A stretch of DNA of 64,000 bases from Paramyrothecium sp. XJ0827. Its lineage: Eukaryota; Ascomycota; Sordariomycetes; Hypocreales; Stachybotryaceae. The notes under the pieces were generated by a model. That model searched no databases. It worked only from the letters and a program-made list of their open reading frames with translations, and had not been told where the DNA came from. Below are positions 31,520 through 42,800 of the stretch, one piece after another. Within the stretch, counting starts at the first letter, position 1; each line of letters opens with the position of its first letter. The stretch is taken from contig JAJFPB010000005.1 in assembly GCA_020881915.1 (NCBI GenBank), forward strand, positions 2,666,001-2,730,000, given 5' to 3'. The position numbers were made by a program, and so were the translations under genes.

Positions 31520-33644
31520 ATGTCTGACAAGCTTACTCGGTAGGTCTCGAGATATGCTCTATTCCTGCGCTCGCATTGAGTTATTATACGTTTTTGGAAC
31601 CTCCTAGCTGACACGGCGCGTGTGATTAGTATCGCCATTGTCAACGACGACAAAGTATGTCAAAAACTGCCCCGCGACCCCTCTCAGCCCCACCATCACA
31701 ACTTTCCCGCCCACGAACGTCAAACCCCGTACTGATTTCGTTTCGCTTGCAGTGTCGTCCGCGCAAGTGTCGTCAAGAATGCAAGAAATCCTGCCCTGTC
31801 GTCCGTAGTGGCAAGCTTTGCATCGAAGTCTCCCCCGAGTCGCGTCTCGCCTTCATCTCCGAGTCGCTCTGTATCGGTTGCGGTATCTGCCCTAAGAAGT
31901 GCCCCTTCGACGCCATCACAATCATCAACCTGCCCACCAACCTCGAGAGCCAGGTCACCCACCGCTATGGCCCCAACAGCTTCAAGCTCCATCGTCTGCC
32001 CATGCCCAGGCCCGGACAGGTCCTCGGTCTCGTCGGAACCAACGGTATTGGCAAGAGTACCGCTCTCAAGATTTTGAGCGGAAAGCTCAAGCCCAACCTT
32101 GGTCGTCACGACAACCCCCCCGACTGGGAGGACGTCATCAAGTACTTCCGTGGCTCCGAGCTGCAGAGTAAGATGCCCGACACCTAATATTAGAAGAAAT
32201 GCGCTAACCAGCCCTACCGCAGACTACTTCACCAAGCTCTTGGAGGATGATCTGAAGGCCGTCGTCAAGCCTCAGTATGTCGACCAAATCCCCAAGGCCG
32301 TTCGCGGAACGGACAAGAGTGTCCGTCATCTGATCGAGAGCCGAAACACCCTCGGCAACGCCAAGGAGGTTGGCGATGTTCTTGAGCTGAACCACATTAT
32401 GGACCGTGATATCACCCTGCTTTCCGGTGGTGAGCTTCAGCGTTTCGCTATCGGTACCGTCTGCGTCCAGAAAGCCGATGTGTACATGTTCGACGAGCCC
32501 TCTTCGTACCTTGATGTTAAGCAGAGATTGAGCGCTGCTCGAATCATCCGCTCCCTGCTCCGTGATGACGACTACGTCATTGTCGTCGAGCACGATTTGT
32601 CTGTCCTCGATTACCTCTCGGACTACATCTGCGTTCTCTATGGTAAACCCGCCGTTTACGGTGTTGTGACCCTCCCCTATTCCGTTCGTGAGGGTATCAA
32701 CATCTTCCTCGACGGTCACATTCCTACCGAGAACCTGCGATTCCGTGACGAATCGCTTACCTTCCGCATGGTCGAGACCGCTGACGAGTTTGCCATTGAC
32801 AAGTCTCGCGCTTTCAAGTACCCCAAGATGGAGAAGCAGCTCGGCAACTTCAAGCTTCGCATCGACAGCGGCGATTTCACTGACTCCGAAATCATTGTCA
32901 TGATGGGCGAGAACGGAACTGGAAAGACCACGTTCTGTCGTCTCCTCGCTGGTGCCCTGAAGCCCGACACCAAGGCTGGCGTCCCTGAGATGAAGATCAG
33001 CATGAAGCCTCAGACCATCACCCCCAAGTTCGATGGTACTGTTCGACAGCTCTTCTTCAAGAAGATCAAGCAGTCCTTCCTGTCTCCCCAGTTCCAGACC
33101 GATGTCGTCAAGCCCTTGAAGCTCGATGACTTCATCGACCAGGAAGTCAAGAACCTGTCCGGTGGTGAATTGCAGCGTGTTGCCATTGTCCTGGCCCTGG
33201 GCATTCCCGCCGATATCTACCTCATTGACGAGCCCTCGGCCTACCTTGACTCCGAGCAGCGTATTATCGCCTCGCGTGTCATTAAGCGATTCATCATGCA
33301 CTCTAAGAAGACCGCCTTCATCGTCGAGCACGATTTCATCATGGCCACCTACCTCGCCGACCGCGTCATCGTCTTCGACGGCCAACCCGGTCTCGACGCC
33401 CACGCCAACAAGCCTGAGTCCCTCCTCACTGGCTGCAACAAGTTCCTGAAGAACCTCGACGTCACATTCCGCCGTGATCCCACCAACTACCGCCCTCGTA
33501 TTAACAAGCTTGGCTCTCAGCTCGATCAGGAACAGAAGTTGGGCGGCAACTACGTAAGTCAAAGATGCCCTATATTGTGTTTCGATGATGCTAATACTCC
33601 CGCTACAGTTCTTCCTTGAGGATAACACAGACAAGAGCTCTTGA
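31520..33644 (+). CDS. RLI1: ABCE1/RLI1 ribosome-recycling ATPase
   Basis: Exons 31520-31539 (20 nt), 31630-31654 (25 nt), 31753-32167, 32223-33553 and 33609-33644 give 608 residues, the length of yeast Rli1. It splits 80S ribosomes after termination and works in initiation and ribosome export. Seen: two Fe-S cluster motifs ([17 protein letters not shown] and [15 protein letters not shown]); ABC1 Walker [10 protein letters not shown] (about 111), signature [12 protein letters not shown] and [13 protein letters not shown]2 GENGTGKTT (about 383), [11 protein letters not shown] and [10 protein letters not shown]; the linker hinge region; the C-terminal [20 protein letters not shown]. Both ATP sites look intact. 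Codon choice is strongly C-ending, as in highly expressed fungal genes. The tiny first exons are supported by the joined [15 protein letters not shown]. Confidence 0.98.
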
Positions 33645-34485
33645 AGAGGGCAACCACGAGCATAAATTCTCCCCAGAAGTTCATAGTGCATACCACGGCG
33701 TTCAAGGCGTTCAAAATGGGAATCTATTTGGTAAGCGTACGGACGGCGGACATGGCTGCGGGTTGAGCCTCGAGGAAGGCCCACCTGCAGATGAAGACGG
33801 CCCGGAAGGCTAACACCGGCGACGACAGCCTATCCCCTGTTGTCTGGTCCTGCGGCGAAGTTCGTATTGCGGTGGTTCAAGGCGTCTTGAGCCGTTGCAA
33901 AAGGAGCTTCCGCAGATTGAGGGACAATGGATCAAGCAGGATGACTGTCGTCAATTTGTGTATGGGTGATTACAAGAAACATCCGAGGCGAATCCATTTC
34001 GTTCGTCACGTAGTAGGAAGTGATTTGGTTTTTCTCCCCTTGGGGAAAAAATGATTTTTTTCTAGCTTAAATTTTATATATTACAGGATTCCTTACAAAT
34101 GCGTACTCTACTGCGACAACGGGTTCTGCTCTGCGTCAACTGGGATTATCATCATAAAGATACATCATACTAGCTTCGTAAGCTTAAACGGACGCCGCGG
34201 GCGAGTTCGAGACGGTGCTGGAGAAACGTAACCAGTCGTGGGCACTCGTAGTGCCAAAGTCGATGACTTGAAAGTGCGCGGAGAAATAGAACACTCAATG
34301 TGTATCTCATGGTGCGAAGGTGGGTAACTCGAAGGAGTGCCTGTACTCAAATGGAGTCATCATGCCCACCAGATGTGCATGGATAGAGCTCTGCTAGTAC
34401 ATACTAGGGGTTGGATGAGTCGTGGAAAGCCAGCTGAAGTTGCAACGCATGGACAGTACCTGAAAGTTGTCGAGTTCACGGGCGC
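33645..34485. other. Convergent 3' flanks of RLI1 and PRP40
   Basis: 840 bp between facing stops. No gene seen. A T/A-rich stretch at 34042-34085 just past RLI1 is a reasonable polyadenylation region. Confidence 0.55.
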
Positions 34486-37259
34486 CTAGTCCTCTTCCTC
34501 AATTTCACCCTCTTCGCTGCCGCTTCTCACGTCTCTAGCAAGGGGCTCTTGCGGCTGCTGCGGCTGTGACTGAGCCGGCTGTTGTTGCTGCTGGGGCGGG
34601 GGTGGGGGCGAGGACTTGGCACGACGAGGAGCATCTTGTTGTGGCGTGCGCTCGCGAGATCTTTCTTTCTTGACTCTCTGTAAATTTATTATTAGTCGAT
34701 GGATTCAAGCTTAAAACATGCAAAGGAGGGCTTGACATACCTTGGAGTCCCTGGAGTCCTTTCGAGAGTAGTCATCTTCATCATCAGGGCGGCGACGTCG
34801 GGAGCCTGACGGGCGCTCATCCCCGTAAGGGAGTTCATCGTACGAACCTCGATCAGTGCGACGACGGTAGAGCCGTTCTCGCTCCTCCTCCCTGTCCCGG
34901 CGTTCTCGATCGTAGTAGCCATCATCGTCACGTCGAGATCGAGCTCGGCGGTCGTAGTCTCTTTCCCGATCACGATCACGATCACGGTCCCGTTCGCGCT
35001 CACGGTCACGGTCCCTTTCACGTTCCCGTTCCCGTCGTGGCGGCGGTGGTGAAAGTCGGCCACGCTCGCTAGTCAACAGATTTTCTGCCATTGTCGATTT
35101 GCGGTGGTTGCGCTCTCGCTCTGCAATGGCTTTGCGTCTATCTGCCTCATATGGGTCGATTTCAGGAGTGCGGCTGCGTCGTGTGCCGCGCCCACTACCA
35201 CGGTGTGATCGCTCACCTCTGGAACGGTCCCTGTCACGGCGAAGTGTGTCATAATCGCTCGAACCATGGTCACGTCGCCTATGGTTGCGTTCGGCCTCTT
35301 CCTCTTTCTCCTTCAAACGGCGAATATGCTTATCAAACGCGCTGCGGCGGAATTCATCGGAGGAAACTGCCTGAAACTCTTCTGACTTGAGTAATCGTGG
35401 TCGTACCTTGTCATACGTGTCACTGGGAGTGACGGGGGGTTCAAGGCGCTTGATGTAAGCGCGAAGATCATCAATAGCACGGCGCTGATGACGGTCAGGC
35501 AACTTCTCGTCCTCGCGCTTTGCAGCGCGCTTCTCGCGGAGCTATGCGTTTTGTTAGGTGGATTGGTAGGGTGGTGGAAAGGGCTCGGAACTAACCCGCT
35601 CGAAAATGATTTTGAGAAGATCACGACTCAGGTTAGCAGTGCGCCGATCGTCTTTCATGAGAGCCAGGAACTCATCCAAGTCACTTGTGGGAGTCAACTC
35701 AAACCGCTTGTCCTGTTTCCATGGTCAGTACAGAGCAAACCCTGTTTCAAGTTACCGAAACTTACTTCGAGCACATCAAGAACATCATTCCTAGGACCGC
35801 GTAATCCACGCTCCTCTTCTTCAACGACATCCCAGAACAGCTCCTGAGGGGTTGAGCCAGGCTGGCCGGCCATGTTCGTATAGCGCTCGTCCTTCTCGAT
35901 TAGAGGTAAGAATTGGGACCATTTCGTACCAGCATTGATCTTGCCATCACGGCGAAGCTCGTCCAGAAGAGCTTTGAACGCATCCCTGTTCTTGCGCTCG
36001 ATGCGATACTTTTTGTTCTTCTCCTCCTGCTTCGAATCGATAAAAGCACGTTCGAGGGATTTCATATGATTCTGAAAGGCAGTCAAAATATCAAATTGAG
36101 TGAGAGCCTTGAGCTTTTCGGCTGTTTGGGGAGGAGATGTGTTGGAGATAAGTTCTTGCGCGTCAGACCAGCGTGTATATGGCTCCAGGTTGAGTTTTGG
36201 AAGAAGCTCGATTAGGCTGTCCATGGCATTTTTACGCATGGAGGTTTGTTTCTCGGAATGGGCCTTCTTCAGCCCAATGATGTACTCTTCAAAAAGTTGT
36301 CGTCGCTCATTCTCGTTGTTGGTGGAACGAAAGATGGTCTCACCCTCGATCATAGGGCGAGCCGTCTTCCAGCGGGTGTAATGTGTGATTTCAGGATGGC
36401 GCTTCAGCATGGTTTCGAAATCGGCGCGCAATTTTGTAAGCCTCTCTTTGGCACGCTCTTTGTCTTGCACAACCATGTCCTGGCAATACTTCTCGAAAGC
36501 GATCCGTCTGTCCTTTGGATCCTTGATGGAACGGAACTGGGGATCTCTAGCAACAGCACGGATGGTTTGTTCCCAAGTCCAGTCGGACTGCACCCCGCTT
36601 CGCTTGAGAAGCTTGACAAACGCGGCCTCAGCTTCTTCGGGCGTGGCATAATCAGGTTCGTTCGTTGCAGGCACGAAAGCTTGGACCTTCGGATCTACCG
36701 AATATGCCAGCTGACGCGACTCGGGGATGAACTCGCGGTCGCGATCACGGTCATAGCCTCGATCACGGTCATAACCCCGATCACGATCATAGCCCCTATC
36801 ACGGTCGTAGCCCCGATCCCGGTCGCGGTCACGGTCGCGATAATCTCGTTGCTGGTCGTATGCTGCATTGGCAGAGCCAGAAGATGGGGCTTGTGCGTGC
36901 TGAGGGAACGACGCATTTGGCGCGGCAGAGGCACCGAGCGCCGACTTGTAGGCATCTGGCATCTCCCATGAGCTCTGCTTTGTCTCGGTGTTGTACCAGT
37001 ATTTCCGTCCGCCATCAGCCGTGTATTCCTTCCATGGCTGGTTCGCAAGAGCGCGCTGGAGAGCAAAGATTGGTCAGTCACGAGAACCCAAGTGTATTTG
37101 AGCCGGCAGACCTACCTCTGCTGGCGTCATCATCTCCTCTGGCTTTGTCCATTGCGTGACCTTGGTAGCACTGTTGTAATAGTAGGTTCGTCCCTCTGGA
37201 GTTTGATGCTCCTGCCAGGTTGAGGCCGGCTGGCCGTACGGGCTTGCGAAGCCGTTCAT
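34486..37259 (-). CDS. PRP40: U1 snRNP-associated splicing factor PRP40 (WW and FF domains)
   Basis: Exons 37259-37116, 37055-35766, 35712-35596, 35541-34741 and 34677-34486 give 847 residues. Prp40 sits in the U1 snRNP and helps bridge the 5' and 3' splice sites early in spliceosome assembly. Two WW domains: [20 protein letters not shown] with TQWTKPEE (about 15-42), and [20 protein letters not shown] with SSWEMPD (about 56-82). An RDRGYD repeat follows (about 120-150), then several FF domains from about 186, the first [20 protein letters not shown]. The C-terminal third is Arg/Glu/Asp-rich ([18 protein letters not shown]) and ends with Pro/Gln runs and an acidic tail. The charged C-terminal extension is longer than in yeast Prp40 (583 residues). 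The first intron splits the two WW domains. Confidence 0.96.
36735..36842. repeat. 18-bp coding repeat (GYDRDR) in PRP40
   Basis: Tandem 18-bp units (TAGCCTCGATCACGGTCA and variants on the plus strand) encode four GYDRDR copies flanked by further RD dipeptides on the minus strand, in the linker between the WW and FF domains. Confidence 0.88.
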
Positions 37260-37735
37260 CTTGGCGTCGCGTCGCGTCGTATCTCGATGTCGCGGCCCTG
37301 TTCAAAGCATTTCTCTCGATTCGCGACCAGCTTGAAGAACCAGGCTACAGGTGTGCTGGTGCTCGCAATGCTTGATGGCTGGGAGTGCAGTGGTGTGGTG
37401 ATTTTGCAAACGGGCATTTTTTTGGCACCTTGGCTGGCGCACTGTGTAAATCCTTACCTTATGCACTTAAGCGAGGCAAAAAAGGCACGGCCAGCTGCCC
37501 GGTGGCTTAACAAGCAAGGTACCGCACCGTTGGCACTTGGCGGGGAAGATACCTACGGTAAGGTACGTAACCTTGCCAGTTCAGGAGGTAGTAGGCAGCT
37601 TTGGTGCAAACCCCCTGGATCATCAGCGAATACCAACGTGGGCATTCATTTAAATTTGGAAATGAACAAGCCGTGGTGAACTTGGCCCTCTCGAATTTCA
37701 GCTGTAGTGGCAGCAACGGCTCTCGGCAAATAACC
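37260..37735. promoter_or_regulatory. Shared divergent promoter, PRP40 / TRS65
   Basis: 476 bp between divergent start codons. It includes CGCGTCGCGTCGTAT-type repeats next to the PRP40 start (37261-37285) and an AGGTACCG...GGTAAGGTACG cluster at 37517-37570. No gene. Confidence 0.5.
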
Positions 37736-39606
37736 ATGCACAAGGACGATGGAGGGACGCCGGAGGAGCTGTCCGCAGCTCATATAGAACAGGACCCGAG
37801 CACCCTCTTCGCCGACCAGGCATATCTGAGCTACTGCGTCCCTGCAGAAACGGATATAAAACTCGAGACGGCGCTGGAGCGCATTGAGCAAGGCAAGACT
37901 TCGATTGAGTCGATACCGCAGCGGGACTTTCTGTTCTTCGGTACGTTATTGCCCACGAAACTGAATACGAAGTTCATTTGTGCAGAACTGATCTGACGCG
38001 ACAACTAGATGAGACCGTCGATGTTCTGCTCATCCTGAAATCACCATGGCTAGAGGACCATATCCTCCGTTCCCATCTAAGCCGCCTGGTCATCTCGTTG
38101 GAAGCTCAGATCGTGAACAGCAGTCCTACGGACCGTAGCAACGCCTCCACAAGCGACACCATCTTCGTGGGGAACGTTCAGGATGTCGGCGATCCGCTCA
38201 TCATTGTGAACGAGCAGGGCGGCGAGGGCGAGGCTGGACCGGAGCCTCAGATCCACGCCGTGTGGAAGGTTCCCGTCACTCTATCCCGGCCGCGCGTCCG
38301 ACTGCTCAACCCGGCAATTGTCTTTTCCGCCTTTGCTGGGCTGAAGCCAGAGGTCACGGCAGAGCTCAACCCTCGAGGCCGCGGCTACCTGCAGAGCGGC
38401 CTTCCCGCCGGGCTTAACTTGCTCGAGTCTTTTGGCAATGATCCGGGCCTGCACGGCGTGAAACCACGGCTTTCCGCCTTGCGCGTCTCGAGGGTCGCAC
38501 CCGTTACACAGCAGCAGGACCTGATCAGACACCTGCGGGCGCAGCAGCAACTACAGCTCACCATCTTCGCCGTGGTTCATACTCGCATTCGCTTTTCTCG
38601 CCCAAATGCTGCTCCGCCCAGCTCATCGATAGTTGCCCTACTGGAAGTAGACTTTACTCCCCACGTTGACTGCGAAGTTCTTCTGGATAAGATTGACCTC
38701 GCTGTACCGGACTGCGTCATTCATAATTTAAATGATGCCGCAGCCATGGAACTCCCGCTCTCATGCGTTTCCCACGACCACGTCACGTTCTTGTACCACA
38801 TCAAACCTCATGAACTCGACGTTACACCAAAGAACCCTACTCGAGAACTCAGCATATCCATCTCCGCCGCTGTCCAGGTTACACCAGGCGTATGCACCCC
38901 TCGTCTGAATATGTCATGGACTACTACCCTCGACTTTACGACGCCTGTGAACCCCGGTTTCGGTCCAGCGGCTGGCTCAGGCATACAACGGTCTCATCGC
39001 CCATCACAGTTATCCATCAGTGGTCCTCAAGCGATCACACCGCTCAAATCCCCCTCCGTGACTCGCCCAGATGCACTTCCTGCGCTCGAGGCGGCCACAT
39101 CCGATACCGAGGTCAAGATTCCAGACCTTGGAATCACCATGTCCTTCTCCGGACCACGGGAAACAGTCCTTCTGGGCGAAGTCTTCTCCTGGACCATATA
39201 TGTTGTGAACCGCTCAACGGACAATAGCACCCGGCCTCCTCGAAAACTCGCACTCGTCGCTATACCCAAGCGCAGGCGAAACGAGGTGCGTCCCATGCGG
39301 CCCCCGTCGACAGCCTCGAGAAGGCGTGGAGAAACAGAAATCGCCGACGCGTTCGTGGATGAAAATTTGTTGCACGCAATGCACAGAAGCTCCCTGGTTG
39401 ATTCTCCGGACGTCGTCTGTCTTAGCGCAGATACACGCATTGGCCCTTTGGGAACTGGCGCGTGCCATGTTGTTGAATTGCAATTCATGGCCTTACAGGA
39501 GGGGCTTGTGGGAGTCGAGGCCATCCGTATCGTGGATCTCTCATCACAAGAGCACGTTGATATTCGGGATTTGCCCACAGTCATGGTGCAAGCAGCTGCG
39601 GCCTAA
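37736..39606 (+). CDS. TRS65: TRAPPII-specific subunit Trs65
   Basis: Exons 37736-37940 and 38009-39606 give 600 residues. Trs65 belongs to the TRAPPII complex, which activates Rab11-type GTPases (Ypt31/32) at the late Golgi. Recognition rests on the N-terminal block with FADQAYLSYCVPAETDIKLE, IPQRDFLFFDETVDVLLILK across the splice join, and SPWLEDHILRSHLSRLVISL, plus an all-beta C-terminus (FSGPRETVLLGEVFSWTIYV, HVVELQFMALQEGLVGVEAI) of immunoglobulin-like character. There are no catalytic motifs, as expected for this subunit. The ATG at 37736 is the first in frame. The intron (GTACGT...CAACTAG, 68 nt, phase 1) restores FFDETVD. Converges on SLD3 with 212 bp between stops. The family call is from general pattern recall, hence a slightly lower confidence. 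Confidence 0.87.
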
Positions 39607-39818
39607 AGGAGCGGACTACGTACTCACGGTGACTGATATTTACTCGTTTCACTTTAGCGACAGGCTGTCAAAGCGGATGCCTATAGATATTGAAAACAAA
39701 CGTTATCATCTCGACGCCGCCTAATGCAATGCTTACCGGAGCCCCGCCATCCGAAATGAGAATAATGATAAATGCTCCGTCACCGTCTTACTCCGTAAAC
39801 GTTATGTCTGTAGTTTCA

Positions 39819-42800
39819 TTACATGTCATCCAATTCATCATCCCAGCCCAATTGTTGGTAGATCGAGACTGATCCTTCACTGGGTTTTTGGCTGTCTCTT
39901 GCCTGTACAAGGTCATGCTCCGTCATAGCACCCTGAACCGAATCCTCGAAGATGATGGTACTCCGAGAAGAGGTAAAGTCCAGTCGTCTAAGTGGCGGCA
40001 TTGCAGTAGCCGTGTTCGAAGGTCGGTTGGGCGAGGCTCCGTTCTGACCCATGTCTGGCGACGAGAGCGGAACTGCAGGCTCCACGCTCCTAGATTGTTC
40101 CGGAAACTCTGAATGTCTTGTAGTTTTCATTGGCGTGCTTGCTATAGCATCCCTTGACGGAGAGTCGTCCCTTGGCATGGCGTCCCAGTGGGTTCGACGG
40201 GGTGCAGTTGATGGTATAAGTGTACTGATACTGGAAGGAGGAATAAGCTCCTCCATGCTTCCCAAGGCATTTATCACTGGCCCGGTAGACATGCCTAGCA
40301 TGTCCTTGAAGCGTTTGTTTGCTGGTGTTGCCTTCACTTGGATCGCAGACGTGGTTGAACGCGCCGGCCTCTTTGTTTCTATGCAGAGTCAGCGGGGGTC
40401 GTGGAATTTGACAATGAAATGAAATGGTCTCACTCTTAGCCGAAGAGGTTGTTGTGGCTCGACGTTCTGCGGCTTCTGCCAAAGCCTTGCCAACAACATC
40501 CCTGTTTGGTTTCCTCAAGGCCGAAATCGCGTCCTTCAATTCTGCTTCCACCATGGCCTTCTTTCGCGCCTTGACGTCATCCAGGCTCGCCATGCTGTTA
40601 CTTCGTGGAAGCCCTTCGCGGGCCACAGATTCCTTTTGTTCTGCGGATGGAGTAGCTCTTGTATTTATCAACTCGCTGCCTTCCCGCTTGAAGCTCGGTA
40701 TCGTTGTTGATGTCGCAGATCGCATAAGGGCAATCATGTTGCTTGGTCCCCTTGAGACACTGCGCCGGTGTTGCTGCTCCGTTGACAAGGCGCGCTGCAG
40801 CGTTCGAGGCGCATTTAGCGCAGGTAAACGCTTCGTCAATGTCCCAGGCTTCTGATCTCGTCTCGAAGATTGACGACTACGCGATTTTGACTTTGAGGGG
40901 GCAATGACGGGGCCGCCAAGCTTGCGATTAATGGAGTCACAAACTGTCGGCAAGCGAGCCGAGAAACTGAGGATTGGTCAGAGGGAGAGAAAGAGCACGG
41001 GGCTAGCATGACATACAATGGAATAATGACATCAACACAAAAGTCCTTGAGAGGTTCAGATGAGGCCTTTTGCTGTGGTTGACCACCGAACGAGGCATTC
41101 AATGCCTGGGAATCTTCCAATATGAGTTGCTCGTCGCTGGCAATGGACTGCCAGATAGTGAGACGATCCGCATGGACGTCGAGTAAGACTGGTAGGTTAT
41201 GCTTGTTTCGACGTTTTGTAGTGGCAGGGCCAGGCGACTCCTTAAACTCCTCTGTCCCAGGAAGGGTTGGGAGATTGGCTTCGGTTGCCTCCTCTACGGC
41301 TCTCAGTGGTTCTAGGGCTAGGATTTCCAAGATTAGGATCATTTGAAGCTGAGTCTCCCTCGTTCGAAGCAGAGATGTGTGTGATCTGATGAGGCTAGGC
41401 GTATTGCCTGGCTCGCCATCCTTTAACTCGGGTTGGTTCGCAGTCCACCACGCTCGGATGTGTTCGTCTTCCAGAGGGTAGAGGCCGTCTCTACCAAGCT
41501 TCATCTTTTTGGGCTTTCTCCTCCGTCGCCGACCTTCATCGGAACTTTCGACAAGAGCCTTGATATTGGTGATGATGTCGGGTACTGCTTGACGATATTT
41601 CTGATCAATTTGGACCGTTGTGAGAACCAGGCTCTTCAGAAACTCCAACAGATCTCCCATGTTTAGGTTTGCCTCAAGATCAAGATGAAAAGCAGACCGA
41701 GCGCGGGAGAGCGGTCCTTTGGCAAAGTACGCCAATGAGCCCTGGACCGATCAGCATACCGGATTTAAACAAGCTGCGTTCACGAAACTTACCATTGATT
41801 TGTATAAAGCTTCGAAATATTGAGTCCTTATGTTGTCAAATATGCTTTCGGCGGTGTACTGCGGTTCTTCCAGAGAGGTTTCCAGCTTAGCATCTGGCTC
41901 AAAAGGTTGCGTAGGTTGGATCGTAGGTTGATGAATTTTTTTGACATCTCCGAAATCAGAGGAGGGAAGTTTCACAAAAGCTTCCTTGACGTCGGGGATG
42001 GCTTGCAACCTGGCGGACTCATTGAATATGGATATGGATTCTGACCGTGCCCGCTTCTTAACGAGCGACTGCAAGGCTTCAATTGCGGCTTGCTTCTTGT
42101 TCTGTTCTTTGTGGAGTTGGGGAGTCGTGATTGCGGCTGCGGAGACGGGCCGGTCCAAGGTTTCCAGCTTCACATGTTGGACTCGGTCAGGCGAGACAGC
42201 CGTGGCATGCTGCTTCAAGTCTTGAAGATCGACCCATGCGCCAAGCTGGCACACAATATAGAGGCCGTGCTCGTGTCTCTCGAGTGCGTAGATGGTCCCG
42301 CGTGGATCGTATCGGGCGATGAGGACACTGGAAGTAGAGCCGACTCGGCTTTCCAAATCCAGGATCTTGATGTGCGATTCGACAACACGGCCCGAGTAGT
42401 CCGAGGTTCCGGCGGCGAAGTCTATGTATGCCAAGGGGAGATACTTTCGAGGTAATAACATCAAAGGGAGCAATATTCGAGGTTGAGTTTGCAAGTTGGG
42501 AGGGTGCGGCTTTGCTTCGCTGTTAGTGATACGCGACAGCCTCGGCAGCTCGAGATAAGATTCTACCTTGATGGCGATTGAAGGCTTCAATAGATGCTCC
42601 AGGGCTATCGAGTCAGCCCGCTTCCGCTTACGAGTGTCCAACGGTAGGGCAACATCATGACGATTCAAGCTACCCTCCGAGCTAGGTGTTAGGATGCCGG
42701 ATCTCGGACGCGACGCGTCTGCGTCGAGCGGAGCAGAAGAGGACATGAATGAGGAGAATTCGTTCACTCGAGGCGTGTCATGATGCCGCAAATGAAGCAT
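39819..42800 (-). CDS. SLD3: DNA replication initiation regulator SLD3
   Basis: Exons 42800-41793, 41741-41017, 40966-40434 and 40378-39819 give 941 residues. Sld3 carries Cdc45 onto the MCM ring and, once phosphorylated by CDK, binds Dpb11. The Cdc45-binding Sld3 domain is in exons 1-2: ESIFDNIRTQYFEALYKSM joins LAYFAKGPLSRARSAFHLDL, then EFLKSLVLTTVQIDQKYRQA, then the basic RRRRRKPKKMKLGRDGLYPL. The C-terminal third is disordered, basic and rich in SP/TP (RATPSAEQ, DDSPSRD, ASTPMK, LSSPDM, GASPNR), as expected for CDK control. Introns of 51, 50 and 55 nt keep phase. The start is uncertain: the ATG at 42746 (MSSSAPLDADASRPRSGILT) could be the real one, giving 923 residues. Confidence 0.92.

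Noticed and set aside
32204..33784. 526-codon open frame on the minus strand
   Set aside because: It is the exact antisense of RLI1 exon 4. RLI1 has full ABC-ATPase motifs and C-ending codon bias, which empties stops from the opposite strand.
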